NCBI GenBank assembly: GCA_023416735.1
Contig: JAEZGX010000005.1
Location: forward strand, 1-64,000
DNA length: 64,000 bases
Reading direction: 5' to 3'
From: Verrucomicrobiota bacterium
GTDB taxonomy: Bacteria > Verrucomicrobiota > Verrucomicrobiia > Opitutales > Opitutaceae
Position 1 is the stretch's first letter, and each line of letters opens with the position of its first letter. Under the pieces are notes generated by a model that was given only the letters and a program-made list of their open reading frames with translations, was not told the origin of the DNA and did not search any database. Position numbers and translations under genes: made by a program. Positions 40,713 to 50,302 of the stretch are shown here, piece after piece.

Positions 40713-42155
40713 ATGCTTCGGAAAACGATTCTGCTCCTTTCGTTGGCGCTCAGCCTGGTCGCGGCGCTCATCGCGATCGCGATGCAGGAGGATCTGCGGG
40801 AACGCTTGGGCGACGCCTATTGGATCGTCGGCCTCGCCATCGTCGGATGCGTCCTCCTCGTCCTGAGCGGATATGTCTGGGACCGCAGCCTCATCCAACG
40901 CGTTAAAACGCTCAAGGAAACCGCCGCCAGCGCCGGCGATATTCCTTCCGACGATAGCGACCCCGACGAAATCATCGGCCTCGCTCGCAAGATCGAGCAC
41001 ATGGCCAAGTCGCTCCAAAACGTCGAAGCCAGTTACCGCGGCATCGTTGAAGACCAGGTTGACCTCATTTGCCGCTATCGTTCCGACGGACGCCTGACCT
41101 TCGTCAACGGCGCTTACGCCCGCGCCTTCGGTCGCAAGCGCAACGAACTCAACGGCACTCTTTTCCCATTCCTCGAAAACCTCTCCTTCGCCAGCGACAG
41201 CCCTTCGATGTTCGAACGCGAACTCGATCTCCCTGACGGCAAGCGCATCTGGCTCCAATGGACCCAGCGCGCGATCAAGGATAGCTACGGCGAAACAATC
41301 GAATACCAGGCCGTCGGCCACGACATCACCGACCGCCGCGAAGCGGAAGCCGCCCTCCTCCGCGCCAAGGAAGCCGCCGAGGACGCCGACCGCGCCAAGA
41401 GCGAGTTTCTCGCCATGGTCAGCCACGAAATCCGCACGCCAATCAACGGCGTCATCGGTTTCGCCCGGCTCTTGAACGACACGCCGCTCACCGCCGCCCA
41501 GCGCGAGAGCGTCGCCATGATTCACACCAGCGGCCTCGCCCTCGAAAAACTTATCGGCGACATTCTCGACCTCTCCAAAATCGAGGCCGGCAAGGTCGAA
41601 ATCGAACACACGCAGTTCTCGCCCCAAAAATGCGTCGAAGAGGTCTGCGCCTTCTTCGCCGACCAGGCTCGCGCCGCCGCCCTCAAGCTCGAATTTCGCC
41701 TCGATCCCGGCGTGCCGGTCTTCGTCAACGGCGACGAAAGCCGCGTCCGCCAGATCCTCGTCAACCTCATCGGCAACGCCCTCAAATTCACCGAACGCGG
41801 CGGCGTCACTGTTCAACTTTCATGCTCCCGCGGCGATCCCGCCGACGATGGCATCCGTGCCGCCCGGCTTTTCTTCGCGGTCAGCGATACCGGAGTCGGC
41901 ATCCCCGCCGAAAAACTCGCGCTCCTTTTCCAGCCGTTCACGCAGGTCGATTCATCCGCCCGCCGCCGCCGCGACGGCACCGGCCTCGGCTTGCTGATTT
42001 CGAAACGTCTCTGCGAACTCATGGGCGGCACCATCTCCGTCGAGAGCCGTCCGGGCGAAGGTTCCACGTTTCGCTTCTCCGTTCTCACCGACTACCAAAT
42101 CGGCGACACCGCGATTCCCTTCCCCGCCAAAGCCGCGAATCCCATCGCGAGCTGA
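40713..42155 (+). CDS. PAS-containing sensor histidine kinase
   Basis: The 480-residue membrane kinase has two N-terminal TMs (about residues 5-23 and 37-54), a HAMP-like stretch, a PAS domain (about 104-208), a HisKA domain with phospho-acceptor His238 (VSHEIRTPING) and a complete HATPase with N box NLIGNALKF, G1 DTGVGIP and G2 GTGLGL. The periplasmic loop between the TMs is only about a dozen residues, so it probably senses through PAS. There is no receiver domain and no neighbouring regulator. The upstream 203 bases contain an AT-rich patch (about 40555-40595) that may hold the promoter. Confidence 0.93.
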   Translation: MLRKTILLLSLALSLVAALIAIAMQEDLRERLGDAYWIVGLAIVGCVLLVLSGYVWDRSLIQRVKTLKETAASAGDIPSDDSDPDEIIGLARKIEHMAKSLQNVEASYRGIVEDQVDLICRYRSDGRLTFVNGAYARAFGRKRNELNGTLFPFLENLSFASDSPSMFERELDLPDGKRIWLQWTQRAIKDSYGETIEYQAVGHDITDRREAEAALLRAKEAAEDADRAKSEFLAMVSHEIRTPINGVIGFARLLNDTPLTAAQRESVAMIHTSGLALEKLIGDILDLSKIEAGKVEIEHTQFSPQKCVEEVCAFFADQARAAALKLEFRLDPGVPVFVNGDESRVRQILVNLIGNALKFTERGGVTVQLSCSRGDPADDGIRAARLFFAVSDTGVGIPAEKLALLFQPFTQVDSSARRRRDGTGLGLLISKRLCELMGGTISVESRPGEGSTFRFSVLTDYQIGDTAIPFPAKAANPIAS

Positions 42156-42170
42156 CCTCCTCCGAAAAAT

Positions 42171-42245
42171 TGGAGGCGCGGGCCGGAATTGAACCGGCGC
42201 ATAGAGGTTTTGCAGACCTCGGCCTTACCACTTGGCTACCGCGCC
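42171..42245 (-). tRNA. tRNA-Cys (anticodon GCA)
   Basis: A full cloverleaf folds on the minus strand: acceptor GGCGCGG/CCGCGCC, anticodon arm GAGGT-CTGCAAA-ACCTC with GCA, T arm CCGG-TTCAATT-CCGG. The discriminator is T and CCA is encoded, unlike the tRNA-Arg at 1361. It lies between the histidine kinase and parA. Confidence 0.96.
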
Positions 42246-42371
42246 TTCGAGAAAGGGCGGCACGTTGCAGAAAAGAATTCTGCTCCGCAAGAACTGAAAT
42301 GAACATCCCGCGCGACCGACTTCGCGTCGCCACGCTTGCTTAGCGGCATTTCGCTCTTAGCCATCATCCGC

Positions 42372-43154
42372 ATGCCCACCACCGTCTTCACGATCGCCAA
42401 CCAAAAAGGTGGCGTCGGCAAAACCACCACCGCGGTTAACCTCGCCGCCGCGCTGGCCGAAAAGAAGATTCCCACGCTCCTCGTCGACCTCGACCCGCAG
42501 GCCAACGCCACCAGCGCCATCGGCATCGAGAAACAGGCCGGCAAAAGCCTCTATGGCCCGCTCCACGGCGAAGGCACCGCCGCCGAAATGATCGTGCCGA
42601 CCAGCTACGAGCATCTCGCCCTCATCCCCGCCGAGGAAGATCTCGCCGCCGCCGAGATGGAGCTCGCTCAATCCGAAAACTATCTTCTGCGCCTCCGCTC
42701 CGTCCTCGATCCGATCCGCGCCGCCGAAACCTACCGCGCCATCATCATCGATTGCCCGCCCGCCCTCGGCATGCTTTCGATGAACAGCCTCGCCGCCGCG
42801 AACTACCTCTTGATCGCGCTCCAGTGCGAATACATGGCGCTCGAGGGTCTCGGCCAAATCCTCCGCAATGTCGACCGCCTCAAATCCGCGCACGTCAACG
42901 ACGACCTCGATCTCGGCGGCGTCGTCATGACGATGTTCGACATGCGCACCAATCTTTCGCGCCAGGTCGTCGAAGAAGTGAAGAAACACCTTCCCGAGAG
43001 AATCTTCAAAACCGTCATCCCGCGCACCGTCCGCCTCAGCGAAGCTCCGAGTTTCGGAAAAACGATTTTCGCCTACGACAACTCCAATCCCGGCGCCACC
43101 GCCTACCGCAATCTCGCGAAAGAGGTCATCGAGCGCTTCTCCCTGAAATCCTGA
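42372..43154 (+). CDS. parA: ParA/Soj family ATPase
   Basis: ParA ATPases move and segregate DNA. The 260-residue protein has the deviant Walker A KGGVGKTTT at 12-20, the LVDLDPQANAT motif (A'), and Walker B IIIDCPPALG. Length and motifs match chromosomal Soj. A parB gene would be expected next, but two ABC-2 permeases follow instead. The ATG at 42372 is preferred over an upstream non-ATG start. Confidence 0.94.
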   Translation: MPTTVFTIANQKGGVGKTTTAVNLAAALAEKKIPTLLVDLDPQANATSAIGIEKQAGKSLYGPLHGEGTAAEMIVPTSYEHLALIPAEEDLAAAEMELAQSENYLLRLRSVLDPIRAAETYRAIIIDCPPALGMLSMNSLAAANYLLIALQCEYMALEGLGQILRNVDRLKSAHVNDDLDLGGVVMTMFDMRTNLSRQVVEEVKKHLPERIFKTVIPRTVRLSEAPSFGKTIFAYDNSNPGATAYRNLAKEVIERFSLKS

Positions 43155-43202
43155 GTGGAGCCCGACCACCGGCCGCGCGCCTAGCATAGACCGCACCTCC
43201 AC

Positions 43203-44015
43203 GTGTTAGCTTCTCTCAACAAATACCGCCACGCCTTCCTGATCGGGTTGCAGAGCAACCTCGTCTATCGCGTCAATTTCGTCGTTCGCGGTTTCTTCTC
43301 TCTCTTCCATCTCGCCGCGGTCTTCATTCTCTGGAGCGCCGCTTACATGGGCGAAGACGAGCTCGGCGGCTACTCGCTCAACGAGACGCTTACCTACTTC
43401 GTCACGCTGCTGATCCTCCAATTCTTCATCAGCGCCTTCAACGAGGACTACCAGATCAGCGAGGATATCCGCATGGGACTGATCAACCAGTTCCTCCTCA
43501 AACCGATCAACTACTTCGGCTATCGCTTCAGCATCTTCGTCGCCGCACGCCTGGTCAGCGGTGGGCTCGTCCTCATCCCGCTCCTCATCGCGATGCCGTT
43601 TCTCTACAACATGCTTTCGTTCCCGGACGAGCCATGGCGCATCGGCGTCGGCCTCGGCGCGATGGCTCTCTCCGCGATGATTCAATTCAGCATCGCCTAC
43701 TGCTTCGGCCTGCTGACGTTCTGGTTCCTCGAGATCCAGGGCTTCGTTATCCTGTCGATGGCGATCGAATCTCTCTTCGGCGGACAACTCTTCCCGCTCG
43801 ATCTCCTGCCGCCGTGGGCCTACGCGATTTCCAAATTCCTCCCGTTCTACTATCAGATGTATTTTCCCGCCGCGATCTTCACGGGACGCCTCAGCGACCC
43901 CACCGAGATCATGCATGGATTTATAATCCAGTTGTTCTGGGTCATAGCTCTCCTCGCCATCAATCAACTGCTCTGGGTTCGCGGCCTGCGCCGCCACACC
44001 GCAGTCGGAGGCTGA
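43203..44015 (+). CDS. ABC-2 type transporter permease 1
   Basis: The 270-residue protein has six predicted membrane segments and matches the ABC-2 permease pattern of the uncharacterised three-part exporters in which two unequal permeases pair with one ATPase. It starts with a GTG at 43203. The next gene is the second permease, 4 bases downstream. No ATPase gene is in the window, so it must be supplied from elsewhere. The exported substrate is unknown. Confidence 0.88.
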   Translation: MLASLNKYRHAFLIGLQSNLVYRVNFVVRGFFSLFHLAAVFILWSAAYMGEDELGGYSLNETLTYFVTLLILQFFISAFNEDYQISEDIRMGLINQFLLKPINYFGYRFSIFVAARLVSGGLVLIPLLIAMPFLYNMLSFPDEPWRIGVGLGAMALSAMIQFSIAYCFGLLTFWFLEIQGFVILSMAIESLFGGQLFPLDLLPPWAYAISKFLPFYYQMYFPAAIFTGRLSDPTEIMHGFIIQLFWVIALLAINQLLWVRGLRRHTAVGG

Positions 44016-44019
44016 AGCC

Positions 44020-44811
44020 ATGATGCACTACCTCCGCGTCTGGTTGGCCAGCGCCCGCTACTCCATCGTCCGCACGCTCATGTTTCGCGGCGACTTCTTC
44101 GTCTGGTCGCTCGTCGAGCTCTTCTGGATGACGGTTAACATCCTTACGATTTCCGTCATCTACCAGCACACCGAGTCGATCGCCGGCTGGAGCAAATACG
44201 AGATGATCCTCCTCGTCGGCACATCGATGCTCATCCAGCGCCTGCTCATGGGTTTTTTCTGGAGCAGCATTTTCGAAATGGGCCGCAATGTCCGCACCGG
44301 CAATTTCGACTTCATGCTCGCCCAGCCCGGCAACGTCCTGTTCATGGCGTCCACCCGCAAGCTCGACCTCGACGGCCTCATCAACGCCGTCATCGCCGTC
44401 GCCATCGTCGTTTACGCCGCCCGCCAGCTCGGCCTGCAACCCGGCCTCGTCGATCTCGCCCTCTACGCATTCATGATCCTTTGCGGGCTCGTGATCCACT
44501 ACAGCGTCCTCGTTCTCTCGATGTCGCTCGCGTTTTTCCTGCGCAACTCCCAGGGCCTCGAGGGCGGCTACTTCACCCTCACCGAATTTTCCCGTATGCC
44601 GCGCCGCGCCTTCACCGGCACCGTCGCTCGCTGGTTGTTCGTTTATCTCCTGCCCGTCGTCGTCGTGAGCAACGCTCCCGCGAGCACCATTCTGCACGGC
44701 TTCGACCTGGGCTGGGCGCTCTGGCTCGCTGCATGGACGGTCGTCTGCTTCGGCGTCACCGTCCTCGTCTTCCACGCCGGCCTTCGCCGCTACGCCAGCG
44801 CCAGCTCATGA
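44020..44811 (+). CDS. ABC-2 type transporter permease 2
   Basis: The 263-residue protein has six predicted membrane segments and is the partner permease of the preceding gene. Start at 44020, or at the next codon (44023), is supported by GGAGG at 44007-44011. The stop overlaps the rnc start (ATGA), so the permeases and rnc are translationally coupled, an unusual arrangement. Confidence 0.88.
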   Translation: MMHYLRVWLASARYSIVRTLMFRGDFFVWSLVELFWMTVNILTISVIYQHTESIAGWSKYEMILLVGTSMLIQRLLMGFFWSSIFEMGRNVRTGNFDFMLAQPGNVLFMASTRKLDLDGLINAVIAVAIVVYAARQLGLQPGLVDLALYAFMILCGLVIHYSVLVLSMSLAFFLRNSQGLEGGYFTLTEFSRMPRRAFTGTVARWLFVYLLPVVVVSNAPASTILHGFDLGWALWLAAWTVVCFGVTVLVFHAGLRRYASASS

Positions 44812-45512
44812 GTCATCCGCTCGAACAACTTCAAGCGCGACTCACCTATACATTTCGCAGCCCCGCGCTGCTCGAACGCGCTGTCACGCACACGTCCTTC
44901 CTGCCGGAACATCCCGACGTCACCGAAAGCAACCAGCGGCTCGAATTCCTCGGCGACGCCGTTCTTCAACTGATCCTGACCGAGGCGCTCTTCCAACTCT
45001 TCCCTGGCGATCGCGAAGGGCTTTTGAGCAAACGCCGCGCCGCCCTCGCCAAAGGCGTCTTCCTCGTCGAACTCGCCCGCGAACTCGGTCTCGACCGCTG
45101 CCTTCTGCTCGGCAGCAGCGAAGAATCCACCGGCGGACGCCAGCGCGCATCCTCTCTCGAAGATGCCTTCGAAGCGCTGATCGGCGCACTTTATCTCGAC
45201 AGCGATCTCACCACCACGCGTCGCATCGTTCTCAGCCTTTACGGCGATTTGCCCACGCGGCTCCAAGCCGTCGAGCCCGAAGAAAATCCCAAGGGTCGGC
45301 TGCAGGAACTCGTGCAACCTGTCCACGGCAACAATGCCGTTCGCTACGAACTCGTTGCCACCGAGGGCGCGGATCACGAGCGCGCCTACGAATTCGCCGT
45401 CTTCGTCAACGACCGCGAACTCGGCCGGGGCCGCGGCCCCTCCAAAAAATCCGCCGAAGAAGCCGCCGCCCGCGCCGCTCTGGCGAATCTTCCGTCTGTC
45501 CCGGATATCTGA
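44808..45512 (+). CDS. rnc: ribonuclease III
   Basis: RNase III cuts double-stranded RNA, notably rRNA precursors. The 234-residue protein has the catalytic NQRLEFLGDAVL with Glu46 and Asp50, the second acidic site in SLEDAFEALIGALYLD, and a C-terminal dsRBD (about 160-230, NPKGRLQELVQ and KKSAEEAAARAAL). The start lies on the ATGA overlap with the permease gene. The usual neighbour era is missing. Confidence 0.96.
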   Translation: MSHPLEQLQARLTYTFRSPALLERAVTHTSFLPEHPDVTESNQRLEFLGDAVLQLILTEALFQLFPGDREGLLSKRRAALAKGVFLVELARELGLDRCLLLGSSEESTGGRQRASSLEDAFEALIGALYLDSDLTTTRRIVLSLYGDLPTRLQAVEPEENPKGRLQELVQPVHGNNAVRYELVATEGADHERAYEFAVFVNDRELGRGRGPSKKSAEEAAARAALANLPSVPDI

Positions 45513-45566
45513 GCGCGCGGCGAGCGCCCGGCCTCTCCCGCTCCACGAGCCTGCGCGCATCTCGCG

Positions 45567-45591
45567 CTTCGTGTTCATTCGTGGTTCAACT
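45567..45591 (+). repeat. family A repeat arm
   Basis: CTTCGTGTTCATTCGTGGTT followed by CAACT forms one arm, in the gap between rnc and mfd. Confidence 0.65.
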
Positions 45592-45688
45592 CAATTGAAC
45601 TCCCCCGCTCATCCCTAGCGTTCGCGCCCCCCGCCCCTTGAGCCGCAGGTTGCATCCGTTCGCATCCTCGCTTCCTAATTTTCGATTC

Positions 45689-48600
45689 ATGCCTGCTTCG
45701 GCCCTCACCGCGCGCCACAAACACACCGGCGTCTGCCCGCCCGCCCGCGGCGCCGTGATCGCAGAGCTCACGCGCCAGCATCCTTCGCCCGTTTGGATCA
45801 TCGTCGCCGCCGACCTTAAAAGCGCCGAAGAACTCGCGGAGGACGTCGCCTTCTTCCGCTCGGTCGACGCCGAAAAACACGCGCCGACCACGCTCGTCTT
45901 CCCCGAATCGATGCCCGACGCCCGCGATATGCGCGAAGCGATCGCCGCCTCGAACGACCGCTACACCGCCCTTTCCAAACTCCGCGCCACGCGCTCCCTC
46001 TCTGGCGCCGGGGTCTCAGCTCTCGGCTCCCAGCTTCTGCTGATCACCACGCCCGCCGCCCTCGCCCAACCCGTCCCCGCCATCGAAGAATTCGCCACGC
46101 GCGAATTCACGCTCTGGCGCGGACAGGAACAATCCTTCCAAGGCCTCCTCGAACGTCTCCAACAACTCGACTACGATTCCGAGGCCGTCTGCGAAGCTCC
46201 CGGCCATTACGCGATTCGCGGCGGCATCATCGACATCTATCCCGTCACCGCCAGCGAGCCCTACCGCCTCGACTTCTTCGGCGATCAAATCGAGGAAATC
46301 CGCGTCTTCGATCCCGTCACGCAGCGCTCCGGCGCGACCGTTGAAAGCATCACGATCTCCGCTTCCTCGCGCGTTAAACTCGATCCGTCCAAAACCGGCA
46401 TTGCCGATTACGTCACGCCGCGCGCCCATCTTCTCTTCCTCGAACCCGCCTCGCTCGACGAAATCTTCAGCGCCGTCACGCGTGAGTCCGGCGATCAACT
46501 CACGCCGCTTCTCGAAAAATGCGCCGCGGCTTTCGCCGTCAGCGACATCGATGAAGCCTCCGCGCTCTTCGACACGGCCGAGCACGAGATCACCTGGGAC
46601 ACGGAACCGCTCGCGCTCCATCGCAGCTTCCCGGCCGACTCCCTCGTCGCCCAGGAACGCCTCCAAGTCGAAGAAGACGCCCGCGCCAAATTCCTGCTCC
46701 AACTCGTCGAGTGGAAAAAGGCCAGCTATGCCATTTCCTTCGTCGTCACCAAAGAAGGCGAAGAGCAACGCATCCGCGAAATCCTCGACGAAGACTCGCG
46801 CTTTAAATCCCTCAAACCTCGCTTCCTTCGTGGCGCCTTGAACGAGGGCTTCCGTCTCACGCTGCGTCCGGAAACCCAAAGCCCCAAACCCAAAACCCTA
46901 AATCTCGCGCCCAAGGCGCGCGGCCTCATCGTTGTCACCGAGACCGAAATCTTCGGCCGCCAGCGCCAGCGTCGCGCCTCCGTCAATACTCGCGCCGTCG
47001 CCCATCGCGCGCAGATCGATCAGCTCCTCGATTTCGCCGAACTCGTCGAGGGCGACTTCGTCGTCCACCTCCAGCACGGCATCGCGCTCTACCGCGGTCT
47101 CACGAAATTGGATACGGCGCAGGGGATCCGCGAGGTCATTTCCCTCGAGTTCGACGATCACGTCACGCTCCACGTCCCGCTGCAGGAATCGCATCTCATC
47201 AGCCGCTACGTCGGCCTGAGCAAAACGAAACCCCAACTCGGCCGCATCGGCTCCGGCCGCTGGGAAAAAGCCCGCGCCGCCGCCGAGCGCTCGACGATCG
47301 ATCTCGCCGCCGAACTCCTCCGCATTCACGCCGCGCGCGAAGCGCAGCCGGGTCACGCCTTCCCGCCCGACACCACTTGGCAGAAGGAATTCGAAGCGTC
47401 TTTCCCGTTCACCGAAACCCGCGACCAGCTCCGCTCCATCACCGACACCAAAGCCGACATGGAGCGAACCCGCCCGATGGATCGCCTCATCTGCGGCGAT
47501 GTCGGTTTCGGCAAAACCGAGGTCGCCGTCCGTGCCGCCTTCAAAGCCGTCCAAGGCGGACGCCAGGTCGCCGTCCTCGTTCCGACCACCGTCCTCGCGC
47601 AGCAACATCTCAACACTTTCCGCGAACGGATGGCCGGCTACCCGATCGCCATCGAAATGGTCAGCCGTTTTCGTTCGCGGCAGGAGCAAAAGAAAATCCT
47701 CACCGAAACCACCGCCGGTCATGTCGACATCCTGGTCGGCACCCACCGCCTCCTGCAGAGCGACGTTGTATTCAAAGATCTGGGACTTGTCGTCATCGAC
47801 GAGGAGCAGCGTTTCGGCGTGAAGCACAAGGAGGTCTTCAAACGCATGCGCGCCACCGTTGACGTCCTCTCGATGAGCGCCACGCCGATTCCGCGCACGC
47901 TCTATCTCGCGCTCACGGGCGCGCGCGACCTCAGCGTCATCGAAACCGCTCCCACCAACCGCCATCCGATCCAAACGATCGTCAAAACCTACGACGAAAA
48001 AATCATCGTCGATGCCATCCGCCACGAGATCCGCCGCGGGGGCCAGGTTTTCTATCTGCACAACCGCGTGCAAACGATCGACCTCCTCGCCGCCCGTCTG
48101 CGCGAACTGCTGCCGGACCTTTCCATCGGCGTTGGCCATGGCCAGATGGAGCCCACGGAACTCGAGCACGTCATGACCGATTTCGTTGCGGGCAAATACC
48201 ACGTGCTCGTCTGCACCACGATCATCGAGAGCGGTCTCGATATTCCCAACTGCAACACGATCATCATCGAAGGCGCCGATCGGTTCGGGCTCTCGCAATT
48301 GTATCAGCTTCGTGGACGCGTCGGCCGTTTCAAACACCAGGCCTACGCCTATCTTCTCCTCCACCGCCATACGCGCCTCCTCGAAGTCGCGCGCCAGCGC
48401 CTCACCGCCATGCGCCAACACAACCAGCTCGGCGCGGGCTTTCGTATCGCGATGCGCGACCTCGAACTTCGCGGCGCCGGCAATCTCCTCGGCGCCGAAC
48501 AAAGCGGCCACATCGTGGGCGTCGGTTTCGAACTCTACTGCCAGCTCCTCCGCCAGTCCGTCGCCCGCCTCAAAGGCGAGAAAACCGCCGCCGCCATCCG

Positions 48601-49138
48601 CGCAAGCGTCAAACTCGACTTCGTCTTCGTCGGAGAAGCCGAAGGCAAGCCGAGCGCTTCGCGCGAGCCAGCCGCTTCCCCGCCCGCCCGCGGCCGCCAC
48701 CACGACGGCTACACCGCCCTTCGCGACGCGGAAGACGAACAGGTCGTCGAAATCTCCAAAATCCAAGCCCGCCTGTCCTCGGCCTACCTTCCCGAAACCC
48801 GCCTCCGCATCGATTTCTACCGCCGTCTTGCGATGGCCGAATCCACCGCCCGCCTGAAGGAAATCGAAACCGAATTGCGCGACCGTTTCGGCAAATTTGG
48901 CGACGAGGTGCGCGCCTTGCTCCTCATCACGGAGATACGCATCCGTGCGGAACAAAAAAATATCCTTTCCGTCGAAACGGAATCGAACCGCCTGAAGTGT
49001 CTTCGGAATTCCGGCCGCCGCGACGACTGGGTGCAGGTGGGAACCCGGTTTCCAAGGTTGACCGCCCCGAAGCCGCTTCTACGTTTGCGCGAAATCATCG
49101 CATTTCTGAACAACCTGCCCGATCCCACTGCTCCATGA
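45689..49138 (+). CDS. mfd: transcription-repair coupling factor
   Basis: Mfd displaces stalled RNA polymerase and recruits UvrA. The 1149-residue protein has a UvrB-homology N-terminus (RGGIIDIYPV), an RNAP-interaction domain (DFVVHLQHGIALYRGL), the SF2 translocase with Walker A GDVGFGKTE near residue 603, DEEQRFGVKHKE near 704, and the C-terminal TRCF domain. Length is normal. The ATG at 45689 is chosen over an upstream TTG. Its stop overlaps the SurA-like start (ATGA). Confidence 0.97.
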   Translation: MPASALTARHKHTGVCPPARGAVIAELTRQHPSPVWIIVAADLKSAEELAEDVAFFRSVDAEKHAPTTLVFPESMPDARDMREAIAASNDRYTALSKLRATRSLSGAGVSALGSQLLLITTPAALAQPVPAIEEFATREFTLWRGQEQSFQGLLERLQQLDYDSEAVCEAPGHYAIRGGIIDIYPVTASEPYRLDFFGDQIEEIRVFDPVTQRSGATVESITISASSRVKLDPSKTGIADYVTPRAHLLFLEPASLDEIFSAVTRESGDQLTPLLEKCAAAFAVSDIDEASALFDTAEHEITWDTEPLALHRSFPADSLVAQERLQVEEDARAKFLLQLVEWKKASYAISFVVTKEGEEQRIREILDEDSRFKSLKPRFLRGALNEGFRLTLRPETQSPKPKTLNLAPKARGLIVVTETEIFGRQRQRRASVNTRAVAHRAQIDQLLDFAELVEGDFVVHLQHGIALYRGLTKLDTAQGIREVISLEFDDHVTLHVPLQESHLISRYVGLSKTKPQLGRIGSGRWEKARAAAERSTIDLAAELLRIHAAREAQPGHAFPPDTTWQKEFEASFPFTETRDQLRSITDTKADMERTRPMDRLICGDVGFGKTEVAVRAAFKAVQGGRQVAVLVPTTVLAQQHLNTFRERMAGYPIAIEMVSRFRSRQEQKKILTETTAGHVDILVGTHRLLQSDVVFKDLGLVVIDEEQRFGVKHKEVFKRMRATVDVLSMSATPIPRTLYLALTGARDLSVIETAPTNRHPIQTIVKTYDEKIIVDAIRHEIRRGGQVFYLHNRVQTIDLLAARLRELLPDLSIGVGHGQMEPTELEHVMTDFVAGKYHVLVCTTIIESGLDIPNCNTIIIEGADRFGLSQLYQLRGRVGRFKHQAYAYLLLHRHTRLLEVARQRLTAMRQHNQLGAGFRIAMRDLELRGAGNLLGAEQSGHIVGVGFELYCQLLRQSVARLKGEKTAAAIRASVKLDFVFVGEAEGKPSASREPAASPPARGRHHDGYTALRDAEDEQVVEISKIQARLSSAYLPETRLRIDFYRRLAMAESTARLKEIETELRDRFGKFGDEVRALLLITEIRIRAEQKNILSVETESNRLKCLRNSGRRDDWVQVGTRFPRLTAPKPLLRLREIIAFLNNLPDPTAP

Positions 49139-50130
49139 CGATTGGTCGTTTCTGTCGCTTTACCGCTCTCACTCTCGGCCTCGCCACCGTCGCCTTCGGT
49201 CAGAACCAAACCTCCGACGATAACCTTAACCTCCGCTTCGCCAACGGCATCGCTGCCATCGCCGAGGATAAGGTCATCACCGTCGACGACGTTCGCCGCG
49301 AAATCGCTCCCCTCATCGCCCAGCTGCAACGCGATGCCCGCAGCGAGCGCGAGTTCAACGAGAAGCTCGAACAACTCCAGGACGAGGTCATCCAAAGCCT
49401 CATCGATCGCGTCCTCATCGTGAAGGAGTTCCGCAAGGACGAGAAAAAGCAGATCCCGGCCAGCTTCGTCGACAACCGCCTCGCCGACATCCAGAGCGAG
49501 GAATTCGACAACGACCGCTCCAAGTTCCTCGCCTACCTCCACGCCCGGGGCACCACGCTCCGCGAATATCGCAGGGAGGTCGAAGAAGACATCATCTACC
49601 AATACATGCGGCAGCAGCAGCGGAAGTCGCAGAGCATCGTCAGCCCCGTTCGCATCGAAACCTTCTACCGCGAGAACAAGGACCGCTTTTATCAGGAAGA
49701 CGGCGTCCACCTGCGTCTGATTCAGTTCACCCGCTCCGACGGCGAGAGCGATGCAGACCTCCAAGCCAAGGCCAACCTCGTCTTCGCCCGCCTGAAAGCC
49801 GGCGAAAAATTCGAAGACCTCGCCCGTGAATACAGCCAGGATTCCCGTCGCGCCAAAGGCGGCGATTGGGGATGGCAAAAACGCTCCGACCTCAAGCCCG
49901 AGTTCAGCGAGCCGCTCTTCAATTTGGACAAGGGCGAATTCACCGACGCCATCGTGCTCCCGGAGGGTTGCTTCATCCTCTACGCCGAGGATCGCAAATA
50001 CGCCGGTATCCAGCCGATCGATCAGGTCCGTGACGAAATCGAACGCGTCCTCATCCAGCAGATGACCCGCAACAGTCAGGAACACTGGCTCGAGCGCCTC
50101 CGCCGCAACGGCTACGTCAAACACTACTGA
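49135..50130 (+). CDS. SurA-like periplasmic peptidyl-prolyl isomerase
   Basis: SurA-type chaperones escort outer-membrane proteins. The 331-residue protein has a signal peptide (residues 1 to about 20, cleavage near VAFGQNQ), a SurA_N helical region (about 35-170, ending RREVEEDIIYQYMR) and a single parvulin domain (about 180-290, with VHLRLIQF and DSRRAKGGDWGW). A C-terminal helix pairs back as in SurA. One PPIase domain instead of two is a known variant. It is translationally coupled to mfd. Confidence 0.9.
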   Translation: MTIGRFCRFTALTLGLATVAFGQNQTSDDNLNLRFANGIAAIAEDKVITVDDVRREIAPLIAQLQRDARSEREFNEKLEQLQDEVIQSLIDRVLIVKEFRKDEKKQIPASFVDNRLADIQSEEFDNDRSKFLAYLHARGTTLREYRREVEEDIIYQYMRQQQRKSQSIVSPVRIETFYRENKDRFYQEDGVHLRLIQFTRSDGESDADLQAKANLVFARLKAGEKFEDLAREYSQDSRRAKGGDWGWQKRSDLKPEFSEPLFNLDKGEFTDAIVLPEGCFILYAEDRKYAGIQPIDQVRDEIERVLIQQMTRNSQEHWLERLRRNGYVKHY

Positions 50131-50141
50131 TTCCCGTCCGA

Positions 50142-50166
50142 GGGAGCCGCGGTGCCCTCACCGCGC
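50142..50166 (+). repeat. short GCGGTG hairpin repeat
   Basis: GGGAGCCGCGGTGCCCTCAC followed by CGCGC contains GCGGTG paired with CACCGC over a CCCT loop. It is one of three copies, with 19881 and 52383. Confidence 0.6.
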
Positions 50167-50176
50167 AACACGCATT

Positions 50177-50205
50177 AGCGGCGGTCCCCAAAACCGCCGC
50201 TTTTT
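50177..50205 (+). terminator. Rho-independent terminator
   Basis: AGCGGCGGT (50177-50185) pairs with ACCGCCGCT (50193-50201) over a 7-base loop, followed by TTTT (50202-50205). It lies 46 bases after the SurA-like gene and probably ends the mfd transcript. Confidence 0.9.
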
Positions 50206-50302
50206 CACGCCCGTAGCAGGCGATCTCCACCCCGCCTTCTCTGCCTTAACCGCCTGCCTCGCCTTCGTTTGACCCTCCCGCGCGTCGCGCTAGCTTTCAA
50301 CC

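Noticed and set aside
46898..48955. Long open frame on the minus strand inside mfd (685 codons)
   Set aside because: It is the reverse of a well-supported gene, in high-GC coding sequence where antisense stops are rare; its composition is repetitive Glu/Asp/Gly/Ala and no domain is visible.
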